Assembly: GCA_002430125.1 (NCBI GenBank)
Contig: DJBQ01000122.1
Coordinates: 19,488-40,051 of the forward strand
Source: Rhodobacterales bacterium UBA5972
GTDB lineage: Bacteria; Pseudomonadota; Alphaproteobacteria; Rhodobacterales; Rhodobacteraceae
DNA length: 20,564 nt
Direction: 5' to 3'
The notes below the pieces were generated by a model. That model made no database searches. It was not told where the DNA came from and saw nothing but the letters and a program-made list of their open reading frames with translations. The translations under genes and the position numbers were made by a program. Below are positions 1 through 7,652 of this stretch, piece by piece (positions within the stretch are counted from its first letter, which is position 1; each line of letters starts with the position of its first letter).

Positions 1-767
1 CTGCCAAGCCCGCCGATAATTACGACGATGAACGACAGCAGCAATGGATCGCCCCCCATCAGGTAATGCGCTTGCTGAATTGGCACGACCAGCACGGCAC
101 CAAGGGCAGCAAGGGCAGCGCCAAGGCCGAACACAAACGCATAGACGCGTTCAACCGGAATGCCGAATGCTTGTGCAATCTCGCTGTCAAGCTGGGTGGC
201 GCGCAAGATAAGGCCCAGCCTTGTTCGTGCCATCAGCAACCAGATTGCCAGCCCGGTAATTGCCGCCGCAGCCACCACGAATAATTTGTAAGAAGTCGTG
301 GACAGACCCCACGGAAAGTAAAATTTCAGGCCGTTTTCGGTAAATTCAAACCACGGGATCGCCAGTCGATGATTGAACGGCGGGGTCACCGGATGCGCGT
401 CAGGCCCATAGGTCATAAGGGTGACTTGCTGGATGACATAAAGCATCCCAATCGTGGCGACGATGGTGCGTTCGGGATCATAGGAAAGCCTGCGCAGGAT
501 CAACCAATCCGCCGCGACCGCCAAGGCGCCAACAAGCAGCGGCGCGATTATCAGAGCCGCGAGAAACCCAACCGCCGGATGCCCACCTAAATGGCTGGTG
601 ATCGCGTAGGCAAACACAGCGCCCAGCATAAAGAACTCGCCATGCGCAACATTGACCACCCGCATCACGCCGAAAACCAGTGACAGCCCCAAAGCGGTCA
701 GTGTCAGAACCGAGGCCTGAACCAGCCCTTCAAGCATGGCGAGGATGAGATGAGGACCGAATTCCAT
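1..767 (-). CDS. Branched-chain amino acid/amide-type ABC transporter permease (LivH family), 3'-truncated by window edge
   Basis: Inner-membrane permease of a HAAT-type (branched-chain amino acid or amide) ABC importer. Translating the minus strand from the ATG at 767 gives about 255 residues without a stop, running off the left edge; the family is usually about 290-310 residues, so only the C-terminal end is missing. Visible family signs are the early motif NVAHGEFFMLGA after the first helix, hydrophobic stretches throughout, and the loop ARTRLGLILRATQLDSEIA followed by AFGI, typical of the cytoplasmic coupling region. No clear Shine-Dalgarno precedes the ATG, so the start is chosen from family alignment. 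It lies 105 bp after the binding-protein gene on the same strand. The partner LivM, LivG and LivF genes should lie to the left, outside the window. The family call is firm; the substrate is unknown. Confidence 0.9.
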   Translation of the reverse strand, partial: MEFGPHLILAMLEGLVQASVLTLTALGLSLVFGVMRVVNVAHGEFFMLGAVFAYAITSHLGGHPAVGFLAALIIAPLLVGALAVAADWLILRRLSYDPERTIVATIGMLYVIQQVTLMTYGPDAHPVTPPFNHRLAIPWFEFTENGLKFYFPWGLSTTSYKLFVVAAAAITGLAIWLLMARTRLGLILRATQLDSEIAQAFGIPVERVYAFVFGLGAALAALGAVLVVPIQQAHYLMGGDPLLLSFIVVIIGGLG

Positions 768-837
768 TAACTAAGCATGTGCCTGTCAGCTAAGCGCAAT
801 GGCCCCGGAAGTAATCGGGACCTTTGATTTGACGCTA

Positions 838-856
838 CCCCGGATCATCTCCGGGG
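838..856 (-). promoter_or_regulatory. Intercistronic hairpin between binding-protein and permease genes
   Basis: A perfect 7-bp stem (CCCCGGA / TCCGGGG) with a 5-nt loop begins 17 bp past the binding-protein stop codon. There is no T-run after it on the minus strand, so it does not look like a full intrinsic terminator. Such hairpins between a binding-protein gene and its permease gene often protect the upstream mRNA from 3' decay and so raise binding-protein output; that role is inferred here. Confidence 0.5.
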
Positions 857-872
857 CAGCACTAATTGGAGT

Positions 873-2162
873 CTAGAAGGATTGCTTGGTGTAATCCACC
901 TCGTCTGGATACAGCGTATCCTCGATCGAAGTCGTATGGGCCAATTCCAGTTTTCCGCCCTTCACTTGGGTGATGTACTGATGGCCGAACACCTGATGGG
1001 TTTTGCCGTTAAACAGCTTGTCGCCCTGCGGATGTTCGCGGCCAGCCGGCATGGTTGTCATCGCTTCGACCGCCTCGATCAGTTTGCCAGCATCAGCGCG
1101 GCCCTGATAGCCTGACGCCTCCATCCCGGCCTTGACCACGTTCAGGGTTTCCCAGCAGCCGAACATATGTGCATAGGTCGAAACATCCTTGGAATCGCTG
1201 ACAGATGCGCCGTTTGCATCGACACCAACCGCCGCCCGGAAGAACTTGTCGCCGTCCGACTGGTTGGCCTGCGCGTAACGCGGATTGCCTTCCCAGAAAT
1301 AGGTGCCCTCAAGGAATTCCAGCCCCGGAGTTGCCAGATCAGTGGCTTCAAGCGAATCGATAAAGCCGAAAATCTCGGGCCGCGAAGAGCCAAAAAATTC
1401 ACCCATTTCCTTGACGAAAGTCAGAACCGCAGGGCCAACCATCACATGATAAATCACATCAGTGTCGCGAGGAATTTGCGGGAAGTATTTGGTGAAGGAG
1501 GATTCTGTTGGCGGAATAGCAATCTTGGCGACCACTTTTCCGCCCTGCGCTTCGACTGCCGCACTAAAGTAATCGCGGTGGTCATGGCCAAAGGCAAAAT
1601 CCGGGAAGATCATGGTGATCTTTTTGCCCAGATTGTTCGCCACGAACGGCGCCATCGCCTGAACCTGACTTTTCACATCGGTGATGCCCGGTTGCAATGT
1701 GTAACGGTTCAACATGCCGCTGGCAACATGATGGCCTTCGGACACGACGAAATACGGCAGTTTCAATTCGCCTGCACGCGGGGCCGAACCGATAACCACA
1801 TGGCTGAACAGGGTGCCAAAGGCGATATCGCAATTGTGCTGTGTGGCGAATTTTTCAACCACCTCGGCACCGCGCTTGGGATCGGTGCCGTCATCCTCGG
1901 CGATAATCTCGACCATGCGGCCATTGATCCCACCAGCGTCGTTAATCACCTTCGCGGCGGCGGTTGTAGTGCGGTCATACCAACGGCCATAAGCCGCCCC
2001 GATTCCAGTGCGGTGCACCTGAAATCCGATGCGAATAGGGGCCGAGCTTTGAGCCTGTGCGTAGGGCACAAAACCGGGCAGGGCGCTGACAGCCCCCGCG
2101 GCAGCAAGTCCACCCAAAACCGTGCGGCGGGTTGGCGTGATCAGTGATTTCTTCAGCGTCAT
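873..2162 (-). CDS. ABC transporter periplasmic substrate-binding protein, Peripla_BP_6 type, Tat-exported
   Basis: This 429-residue periplasmic binding protein belongs to the branched-chain amino acid/amide/urea group. The N-terminus has a twin-arginine signal: Arg12-Arg13 followed by TVLGGLAAAGAVSALPGF and a likely cleavage after AQA near residue 37. The mature protein starts with PIRIGFQVHRTGIGAAYG, the usual first strand of the fold, followed by INDAGGINGRMVEIIAEDD, a hallmark of the family. A Shine-Dalgarno AGGGAG (2171-2176) lies 8 nt before the ATG, which supports the start. The gene follows the membrane protein by 109 bp and precedes the LivH-type permease, so the three probably form one transcription unit. 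The ligand cannot be read from the sequence; amide-like compounds, urea or amino acids are all possible. Confidence 0.9.
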   Translation of the reverse strand: MTLKKSLITPTRRTVLGGLAAAGAVSALPGFVPYAQAQSSAPIRIGFQVHRTGIGAAYGRWYDRTTTAAAKVINDAGGINGRMVEIIAEDDGTDPKRGAEVVEKFATQHNCDIAFGTLFSHVVIGSAPRAGELKLPYFVVSEGHHVASGMLNRYTLQPGITDVKSQVQAMAPFVANNLGKKITMIFPDFAFGHDHRDYFSAAVEAQGGKVVAKIAIPPTESSFTKYFPQIPRDTDVIYHVMVGPAVLTFVKEMGEFFGSSRPEIFGFIDSLEATDLATPGLEFLEGTYFWEGNPRYAQANQSDGDKFFRAAVGVDANGASVSDSKDVSTYAHMFGCWETLNVVKAGMEASGYQGRADAGKLIEAVEAMTTMPAGREHPQGDKLFNGKTHQVFGHQYITQVKGGKLELAHTTSIEDTLYPDEVDYTKQSF

Positions 2163-2259
2163 AAGTTGAACTCCCTAAATGTTGCGTTTTGGGGCTTTTG
2201 GGTAAGCCTTCTTCCGAGAAATGATTGTAGATGCGTGTTCAGGAAAATCCAGTACTTTA

Positions 2260-2275
2260 TTGACCCTTCGGTCAA
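2260..2275 (-). promoter_or_regulatory. Small hairpin overlapping the stop codon of the membrane-protein gene
   Basis: TTGACC and GGTCAA form a 6-bp inverted repeat around a 4-nt loop, and its right arm includes the TGA stop at 2272-2274. No T-tract follows on the minus strand. It may be an mRNA-processing or stabilising hairpin between this gene and the binding-protein gene, or chance. No confident promoter was seen in the 109-bp gap at 2163-2271. Confidence 0.3.
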
Positions 2276-3651
2276 AGTGCGACGGGTGAAGACAATAACC
2301 AAAGCCCGAAAAATGTGTAGGCGACCATGAATGCCGACACAGGCAGTTGCGAAATAACAGCGCGTCGGTGGCTGGCGAATTCTTGCAACGCAATCACATG
2401 CGACAGGATCACCGCCAACATATGCGCCAAAACAATGGCTGCGGCTTGGGTCAGCCAAATCTGCTGAACCGTTCGATGCTGATTGAAAAAACTTGTGGTG
2501 ACGTAGTAATCGGGCAACCCAAGCAACCGCACGCCATTGTGCAACGGATCGTTCAGGGCTTGCGGGATATATTGCAGGCTGACCATCGCCGAGGTCAGAA
2601 AATGCGCCGCGTGATATCCAAGCGCGATTGGCAGCAAACACAGCCCTAACCGCGCGAATAGCCGTGGGAATTCCGCGGTTTGCCTGATCAATACCAGCCC
2701 CAACCACACGACTCCGGCAAAGATCATATTCAGAGCCACAACAGCAATCAGCATGCCAAGGCGGTTGGGCCAGACGACGGCCGACCGGCCCGGAAACTCC
2801 AGTGGGTTGATTCCGATCCGCGCCATCCACCAGAAGGTTTCGTTCAGGCCGTCAAATGACCCTAGCGCCAAAATTGTGACGCAGAAAACCGTACAGGATA
2901 CGCCAACGATGCCTGTATCAAGAATTGCCTGACCGGGGAATACCCAGCGAAACGGCCGTAACCCAAACGGGGATAACTTAGCAATCAGGGTGAAGAAAAC
3001 CGTGAAGCCCTCGCCGCGCTGCAACCAGGTTGGCCCAAACAGCCCGCACAGTAAAAACGTCGTCAACCAGTATATCCCGGCAATAACAGCCAAGCGTGAC
3101 GGATCATCTGGTGCAATATCTGTCAGCGTGTAAACCCCCGCCAGAATATATGTCACGACTGCGGGCCATTGTCCCAGATACGGGGGAAGATGCAGGCGGA
3201 TACGGTTGCCAAAAACCAATGACACGGCCCCCGACCACGGGTTAACCCATGCCCAGATATCGCCGAACAAAGCTTGCAAGAACGGGAAACATATCCACCA
3301 GAGCGTGAACAAAGTCAGAGGCAAGAGATTGGTCAAAGGATCGTGAGGGCCGAAATATCCCAGTGCAATCAAGACGGCAAACCCAGCCAGTGACAGCAGG
3401 CTGACACTGTTTCGGCCGCGAATGACTGGGCGCAGCGCTTGGGCGTGCGATTTTTGAAACACTGCCCAGAACAAATCGGCAGGCACCAGAACGGTTAGAA
3501 ATACCGTCAACAAAACCGCCAAAACACCGAAGAATATGTAAATATCGGTCGGCAACAGCAAAACCAACCCGCGCTCGGAAACGTGCGCATTGGTTGCTTG
3601 GGTGGTTGCCAACAAGGCTATCACCGCAAAAATATAGGGGCGAACAGTCAC
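2272..3651 (-). CDS. Polytopic inner-membrane protein of unknown function, resembling proteins annotated 'fenitrothion hydrolase'
   Basis: This 459-residue protein has an N-terminal signal-like segment with a plausible cleavage after TNA (residue 22) and about ten further hydrophobic segments. From memory, segment order and short motifs (LFGDIWAWVNPW near 129-139, SFDGL near 265-269, GYHAAHF near 345-351, AHMLAVILSH at 409-418 and a C-terminal MVAYTFFGLWLLS) resemble membrane proteins, mostly actinobacterial, that carry the label fenitrothion hydrolase. I could not search this, and I do not infer that activity. Histidines H347, H350, H410 and H418 lie in or next to membrane segments, and His23 would be the first mature residue. 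The start is GTG at 3651 with GAGG just upstream. It is the first gene before the ABC transporter genes and divergent from aguA, so a role linked to that transporter is possible. Confidence 0.7.
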   Translation of the reverse strand: MTVRPYIFAVIALLATTQATNAHVSERGLVLLLPTDIYIFFGVLAVLLTVFLTVLVPADLFWAVFQKSHAQALRPVIRGRNSVSLLSLAGFAVLIALGYFGPHDPLTNLLPLTLFTLWWICFPFLQALFGDIWAWVNPWSGAVSLVFGNRIRLHLPPYLGQWPAVVTYILAGVYTLTDIAPDDPSRLAVIAGIYWLTTFLLCGLFGPTWLQRGEGFTVFFTLIAKLSPFGLRPFRWVFPGQAILDTGIVGVSCTVFCVTILALGSFDGLNETFWWMARIGINPLEFPGRSAVVWPNRLGMLIAVVALNMIFAGVVWLGLVLIRQTAEFPRLFARLGLCLLPIALGYHAAHFLTSAMVSLQYIPQALNDPLHNGVRLLGLPDYYVTTSFFNQHRTVQQIWLTQAAAIVLAHMLAVILSHVIALQEFASHRRAVISQLPVSAFMVAYTFFGLWLLSSPVAL

Positions 3652-3708
3652 GCGGCCTCGGAATATTGGTTGTCAAAAGTCTAGACGCGCGAACCGTCCG
3701 GCGCAATT

Positions 3709-3727
3709 GTTTCAGGTCGGTTGAAAC
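3709..3727. promoter_or_regulatory. Inverted repeat in the divergent region before aguA, candidate operator
   Basis: GTTTCA and TGAAAC form perfect 6-bp arms around a 7-bp centre, giving a 19-bp dyad in the 159-bp space between two divergent genes (starts at 3651 and 3811). Spacing and symmetry suit a dimeric repressor or activator. No regulator gene is in the window, and no convincing -35/-10 pair was found next to it, so this is a candidate only. Confidence 0.35.
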
Positions 3728-3810
3728 TGGTGCTGGCGGCGGTGCTCGACAATTCCGTCGCTATATGCACAAGTTTTAGGCGGAAGAGTCTGTAGTGGAT
3801 GAGATAACGA

Positions 3811-4833
3811 ATGACCAATAAAGCCCTCAGCCCGAAACAGGCCGGATATCACATGCCCGCCGAATGGGCTCCGCATGACGGTTGCTGGATGATGTGGCCC
3901 TGCCGCGCCGAGGTTTGGGCGGATATGGCCGCGACCAAACGCGATTATGTTGCACTGGCGCACACGATCGCGCGGTTCGAACCTGTGACAATGGCTGTCC
4001 GCCCTCAAGACCGCCCCGAGGCTTATGCGGCGCTGGGCAGCGATATCGCACTAGCGGTCGTAGAGATCGACGACAGCTGGGCACGTGATGCAGGACCGTG
4101 TTTCCTGATCGACGGCAAGGGCAATCGCGGCGGTGTCAACTTTACTTTCAACGCTTGGGGAGAAACCTATTACCCTTTTGACAACGACAACCGGTTTTCC
4201 GAATTCATGCTGGAACAAACCGGCGCGCGCCAGTTTCGCTCGCGCCTGATTGCCGAAGGCGGCGGCGTCACGGTGGATGGCAACGGCACGGTGATAACTA
4301 CTGAAAGCTGCTTTCCCAATGCCAACCGCAACCCCGATTGGAGCCGCGATCAGATCAAAGATGAACTGATGGAAATGCTCGGTGCTGAGAAAGTAATCTG
4401 GCTGCCGGGCAATGTGCTTGAAACTGAAACCAATGGCCATATTGATGGTATCGCCATGTTTATCGCACCCGGGGTGGTAATCATCGAAGACGGCGATGAA
4501 CCGGACGACCCCTGGGGCGCGATCAAACGCGAGAACATTCGCGCGCTGGAGGGTCAGACCGATGCGCTGGGTCGCCCGATTAAGATGCACCTGATCCCCG
4601 AGGCGATGGCGGCAAAAGGCATGGGCGACAAGTTCTGCCGCTCTTATGTCAACGGTTACATCGCCAATGGCGGCTTTATCATGCCAAGATATGACATCCC
4701 CGCCGATGGTCTGGCGCGCGAGGTATTTCAGGACGCCTTTCCAGGTCGCGAGATTGCCGAAATACGCATCGACGCACTTGCGACCGGCGGCGGCGGCATC
4801 CACTGCGTCACACAACAGGTGCCAACGCTTTAG
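3811..4833 (+). CDS. aguA: Agmatine deiminase
   Basis: Cytoplasmic agmatine iminohydrolase (EC 3.5.3.12), which converts agmatine to N-carbamoylputrescine and ammonia in the route from arginine to putrescine. The 340-residue protein has the signs of the PPAD/agmatine deiminase family: MPAEWAPHDGCWMMWP near residues 15-30, WARD at 90-93, EGGG at 149-152, NGHID at 208-212 with the catalytic His and Asp, and the C-terminal GGGGIHC with the nucleophile Cys332. The length is slightly below the usual 350-370 residues. The start ATG at 3811 has only a weak upstream purine-rich stretch (GGATGAG), but MTNKALSPKQAGYHMPAEW fits family N-termini. No N-carbamoylputrescine amidase (aguB) is adjacent. It converges on the glycerate kinase gene, with 6 bp between stop codons. 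Confidence 0.92.
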   Translation: MTNKALSPKQAGYHMPAEWAPHDGCWMMWPCRAEVWADMAATKRDYVALAHTIARFEPVTMAVRPQDRPEAYAALGSDIALAVVEIDDSWARDAGPCFLIDGKGNRGGVNFTFNAWGETYYPFDNDNRFSEFMLEQTGARQFRSRLIAEGGGVTVDGNGTVITTESCFPNANRNPDWSRDQIKDELMEMLGAEKVIWLPGNVLETETNGHIDGIAMFIAPGVVIIEDGDEPDDPWGAIKRENIRALEGQTDALGRPIKMHLIPEAMAAKGMGDKFCRSYVNGYIANGGFIMPRYDIPADGLAREVFQDAFPGREIAEIRIDALATGGGGIHCVTQQVPTL

Positions 4834-4839
4834 GTGCGG

Positions 4840-6099
4840 TTATCTGATCAAAATCGCCCGGAAGTCGTTTACGTTGGTGCCAGTTGGCCCGGTAACAAAC
4901 AAACTGTTGGCTGCCTCAAAAGCCCCCCAGGCATCGTGGCGCGTCAGCAGTTCGGTTGGATCAAACCCGGCTGCTCGAATTGCTTGTGCCGTTGAACCAT
5001 CGGCAAATGCTCCGGCATTGTCCTGAGAACCGTCAATACCGTCGGTGTCTGCGGCTAGGGCCGAGATGCCTTCCAGCCCGTCGATTGCCAGCGCGAAGGC
5101 CAACAGGAATTCGCTGTTTCGGCCACCGCGTCCGCCGCTTTGGTCCAAAGTGACCGTGGTTTCACCGCCTGACAGGATCAAAACCGGCTTCTGGAACGGG
5201 CGATCGTTGCGCTGAACCTCGCGTGCAATCGCTGCGTGAACGCGGCCAACCTCGCGCGCTTCGCCTTCGATCGCATCTGACAGGATGACTGCATTTATAC
5301 CAGTGGCCCGCGCCATGCCCGCCGCAGCTTCAAGCGAACGTGTGGCCGATGAAATCACGTGAACCTGATTGCGTGCGAATTCGGGTGCGTCAGGTGAAGG
5401 GGCCTGACTGGTTGCAATCGCGTTCAAAATATTGTCGGGCATTTGCATCCGGTATTGTCGGATCGCTGCCAAGGCCTGCGACGCTGTCCCGGTATCGGGT
5501 ACTGTTGGCCCAGACGCGACCTGGGCTGGATCATCGCCGGGCACGTCGGACACGATCAGGCTGACAACGCGCGCTGGATAGGCTGCCAACGCCAGCCGCC
5601 CGCCTTTGATCCGGGACACATGTTTGCGGATCAGGTTCATCGCCGATATTGGCGCGCCCGAGGCCAATAAAACCTCGTTCACCAGCACTTCGTCGTTAAA
5701 ACTTAAACCTGAAATCGGGGCGGGCAGCAGGGCCGAACCGCCGCCACAGATCAGTGCCACCACCAGATCGTCAGGCCCCAGACCTGCAACTTGCTGAAAC
5801 AACGCATCCGATGCCGCCAACCCGGCAACATCCGGCACGGGATGCGCCGCCTCAAGCACGTGAATATGCGGACATGCCTGGCCGTAACCGTACCGGGTGA
5901 CGACCGTGCCTTCCAATGGCCCATCCCAAAGATCCTCGAACGCGGCAGCAAGTTGCGCTGCACCTTTGCCCGCGCCGACCACGACTAAGCGCCCTTTGGG
6001 CCGCTCGGGCAGGAATGGCCGGAGCGCGCGGGCAGGGTCTGCCGCAGCCACAGCGCTGCCATATAAGGAAGTCAGAAATTGACGCGTTTCAATATTCAC
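4840..6099 (-). CDS. ttuD: Glycerate kinase type 2 (DUF4147/MOFRL family; also annotated hydroxypyruvate reductase TtuD)
   Basis: Cytoplasmic enzyme expected to phosphorylate D-glycerate, feeding glyoxylate-, tartrate- or serine-derived carbon into glycolysis; older annotation calls this family hydroxypyruvate reductase. The start is GTG at 6099, because GAGG (6106-6109) lies 6 nt upstream and the resulting 419 residues match family length. A longer open frame to 6372 exists but its extra 91 codons do not resemble the family. Visible motifs are VVGAGKGAAQ near 40-49 with Lys45, ICGGGSALLPAP at 117-128, LIRKHVSRIKGGRLA near 156-170, and the MOFRL-domain block SGGETTVTL followed by GGRGGRNSEF at about 310-331. 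DTDGIDGSQDNAGAF near 351-365 is also typical. It is convergent with aguA. Family is firm; the kinase activity is inferred from the family. Confidence 0.88.
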   Translation of the reverse strand: MNIETRQFLTSLYGSAVAAADPARALRPFLPERPKGRLVVVGAGKGAAQLAAAFEDLWDGPLEGTVVTRYGYGQACPHIHVLEAAHPVPDVAGLAASDALFQQVAGLGPDDLVVALICGGGSALLPAPISGLSFNDEVLVNEVLLASGAPISAMNLIRKHVSRIKGGRLALAAYPARVVSLIVSDVPGDDPAQVASGPTVPDTGTASQALAAIRQYRMQMPDNILNAIATSQAPSPDAPEFARNQVHVISSATRSLEAAAGMARATGINAVILSDAIEGEAREVGRVHAAIAREVQRNDRPFQKPVLILSGGETTVTLDQSGGRGGRNSEFLLAFALAIDGLEGISALAADTDGIDGSQDNAGAFADGSTAQAIRAAGFDPTELLTRHDAWGAFEAANSLFVTGPTGTNVNDFRAILIR

Positions 6100-6415
6100 C
6101 AGAAGCCTCGTTTTGATCGCAGACCGTTCCCTATAACATTGCCTGCGGGGCTGGCCAACTTGCGAAATAATCATGCTCGGACAGCCGGAACCTGCGTGTG
6201 TAAACGCCGATTTGGGAAAAACAATTGTAGGAGAAACTCTTTTCAGATTTTGGTCTGCTTTACGGCCAAGTAAAATGCTCCTCGTGACAGTCGAGCTCTC
6301 GTGCAAGACAAATTGCGCTGTGGTGTCTGATCTTGGGGACACGGCCAGTTCTAACCTTGATATGGCAAGCAAAGGTCGTCACACTTAGCCAATTATTTAT
6401 TGCCTGGTTATTGCC
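6100..6415. other. Non-coding divergent region between glycerate kinase and MFS genes
   Basis: This 316-bp stretch separates two divergent starts. It is spanned by several short open frames, including an upstream extension of the glycerate kinase frame and a 37-codon frame at 6274-6387, but none has a Shine-Dalgarno or recognisable protein features. It holds the proposed glycerate kinase promoter at 6130-6158. No convincing promoter, hairpin or operator for the MFS gene was seen; the last 30 bp before that gene are AT-rich. Confidence 0.6.
6130..6158 (-). promoter_or_regulatory. Candidate sigma-70 promoter for the glycerate kinase gene
   Basis: On the minus strand, TTGGCC (6153-6158) and TATAGG (6130-6135) are separated by exactly 17 bp, each matching four of six consensus bases. 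Transcription would begin near 6123, leaving a leader of about 24 nt that contains the GAGG ribosome binding site. This supports the 6099 start over the longer frame. Confidence 0.4.
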
Positions 6416-7630
6416 GTGTCCAAAAAACTACCCGTGTTATTTCTGCTGGTGACAGTGATGATCGACAGTATGGGAATCGGGCTGATCATGCCGGTTATGC
6501 CCAACTTGCTGATCGAGCTTGGCGCAACTGACCTTAGCCGCGCGGCGGTTTGGGGCGGAATGCTGGCGACGATCTTTGCCATCATGCAATTTCTGTTTGG
6601 CCCGACTATCGGTAATTTGTCTGATCGTTATGGACGACGGCCAGTCTTGCTCATTTCGCTTGCCGCGATGTCTGTGGATTATGTGATCATGGGATATGCG
6701 CATGCGATCTGGGTCTTGGTGATTGGTCGGATCATTGGCGGGATTACAGCGGCCACGCAATCAACCGCGAATGCCTATATGGCGGATATTTCGCATCCGG
6801 ATGAGAAGTCACAGAATTTCGGTCTGATTGGGGCAGCCTTTGGTGTTGGGTTCATCCTTGGCCCGCTGGCAGGTGGCTTGTTGGGCACTTTGGGGCCGCG
6901 TGCGCCGTTTTTTGCGGCTGCCGGTTTGGCGGCTGCCAACACGTTGTTTGGCTATCTGATCCTGACCGAAACCGTGACCGACGCGATCCGCAGACCGTTT
7001 GACTGGCGGCGCGCCAATCCGGTTGGGAGTCTAAAACATATCGGCAAACTGCCGGGGGTGCGGCGCCTGCTGGTGGTCTATTTTTTTTATAACATTGCAT
7101 TTTTTGTCTATCCATCGATTTGGGCCTATTACACGCAGGAACGCTTTGGCTGGGACAGTGCGATGACCGGCGTTTCATTGGCGGTGTTCGGCTTTTCTAT
7201 GGCTGTGGTGCAAGGCGGGTTGATCCGTTTGGTGATCCCGCGCATTGGCGAACATTGGACCGTGATCCTTGGTTTCAGCATCAATGCCGTGGCTTTTCTG
7301 GTTTATGCGGTGGCCTATGAGGGCTGGCAAATCTTCGCTTTGGCGCCGCTAACTTCGCTTGGCGTGATTGCCGGGCCTGCCTTGCAGGGGATCATGTCGC
7401 GTACTGCCAGCAATGACCAGCAGGGTGAGTTACAAGGCGTGCTGACCTCGATTTCTTCCATCGGGATCATCATCAGTCCAATGCTGATGACGGCGACATT
7501 CAGTTACTTTACCCAAGGCACAGCGCCGTTCTATTTCCCCGGTGCGCCGTTCGTGCTGTCGACCGTTTTGGTGTTGATGTCTCTGGTCATATTCTCGGGT
7601 CGCAAGCGGCTTTACACGTATAAAGCTTAG
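6416..7630 (+). CDS. MFS drug-efflux transporter, TetA/multidrug type
   Basis: This 404-residue protein should be a 12-helix inner-membrane proton antiporter. Its N-terminus, IDSMGIGLIMPVMP at 16-29, closely follows the first helix of TetA-type tetracycline exporters. Motif A reads GNLSDRYGRRPVLL (66-79), and the fifth-helix antiporter motif reads GAAFGVGFILGPLAGG. These place it in the TCR/Tet-like drug:H+ antiporter group. Chromosomal members of this group often do not confer tetracycline resistance, so the substrate is left open. The start is GTG at 6416; the upstream sequence has no good Shine-Dalgarno, so the start is less certain than the family. It stands alone on the plus strand between two minus-strand genes, and no local TetR-type regulator is present. 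Confidence 0.88.
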   Translation: MSKKLPVLFLLVTVMIDSMGIGLIMPVMPNLLIELGATDLSRAAVWGGMLATIFAIMQFLFGPTIGNLSDRYGRRPVLLISLAAMSVDYVIMGYAHAIWVLVIGRIIGGITAATQSTANAYMADISHPDEKSQNFGLIGAAFGVGFILGPLAGGLLGTLGPRAPFFAAAGLAAANTLFGYLILTETVTDAIRRPFDWRRANPVGSLKHIGKLPGVRRLLVVYFFYNIAFFVYPSIWAYYTQERFGWDSAMTGVSLAVFGFSMAVVQGGLIRLVIPRIGEHWTVILGFSINAVAFLVYAVAYEGWQIFALAPLTSLGVIAGPALQGIMSRTASNDQQGELQGVLTSISSIGIIISPMLMTATFSYFTQGTAPFYFPGAPFVLSTVLVLMSLVIFSGRKRLYTYKA

Positions 7631-7652
7631 CGATTGTTGCGGCTATTGAGCG

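Noticed and set aside
66..590. Two short plus-strand open frames at the left end
   Set aside because: Both are antisense to the LivH-type permease, which reads open through the whole region on the minus strand.
1167..2147. 326-codon plus-strand open frame opposite the ABC binding-protein gene
   Set aside because: It is the antisense shadow of a well-supported gene with a Tat signal and family motifs; the translated frame shows no recognisable features.
2159..2830. 223-codon minus-strand open frame overlapping the membrane-protein gene and the following gap
   Set aside because: Alternate frame of the membrane-protein gene on the same strand; the translation has no hydrophobic pattern or known motif.
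4051..4815. 254-codon minus-strand open frame opposite aguA
   Set aside because: It lies fully inside aguA, whose catalytic motifs are intact, and has no features of its own.
6100..6372. 91-codon N-terminal extension of the glycerate kinase frame
   Set aside because: The GTG at 6099 has GAGG 6 nt upstream and a promoter candidate lies inside the extension; the extension does not resemble the family.
6274..6387. 37-codon small open frame in the gap before the MFS gene
   Set aside because: No Shine-Dalgarno, no hydrophobic or leader-peptide features and no attenuator-like hairpin after it.
6416..7630. Reading the MFS gene as a true acquired tetracycline-resistance gene
   Set aside because: Motifs are TetA-like, but there is no divergent tetR, no mobile element, and no visible composition shift; chromosomal relatives often have other roles.
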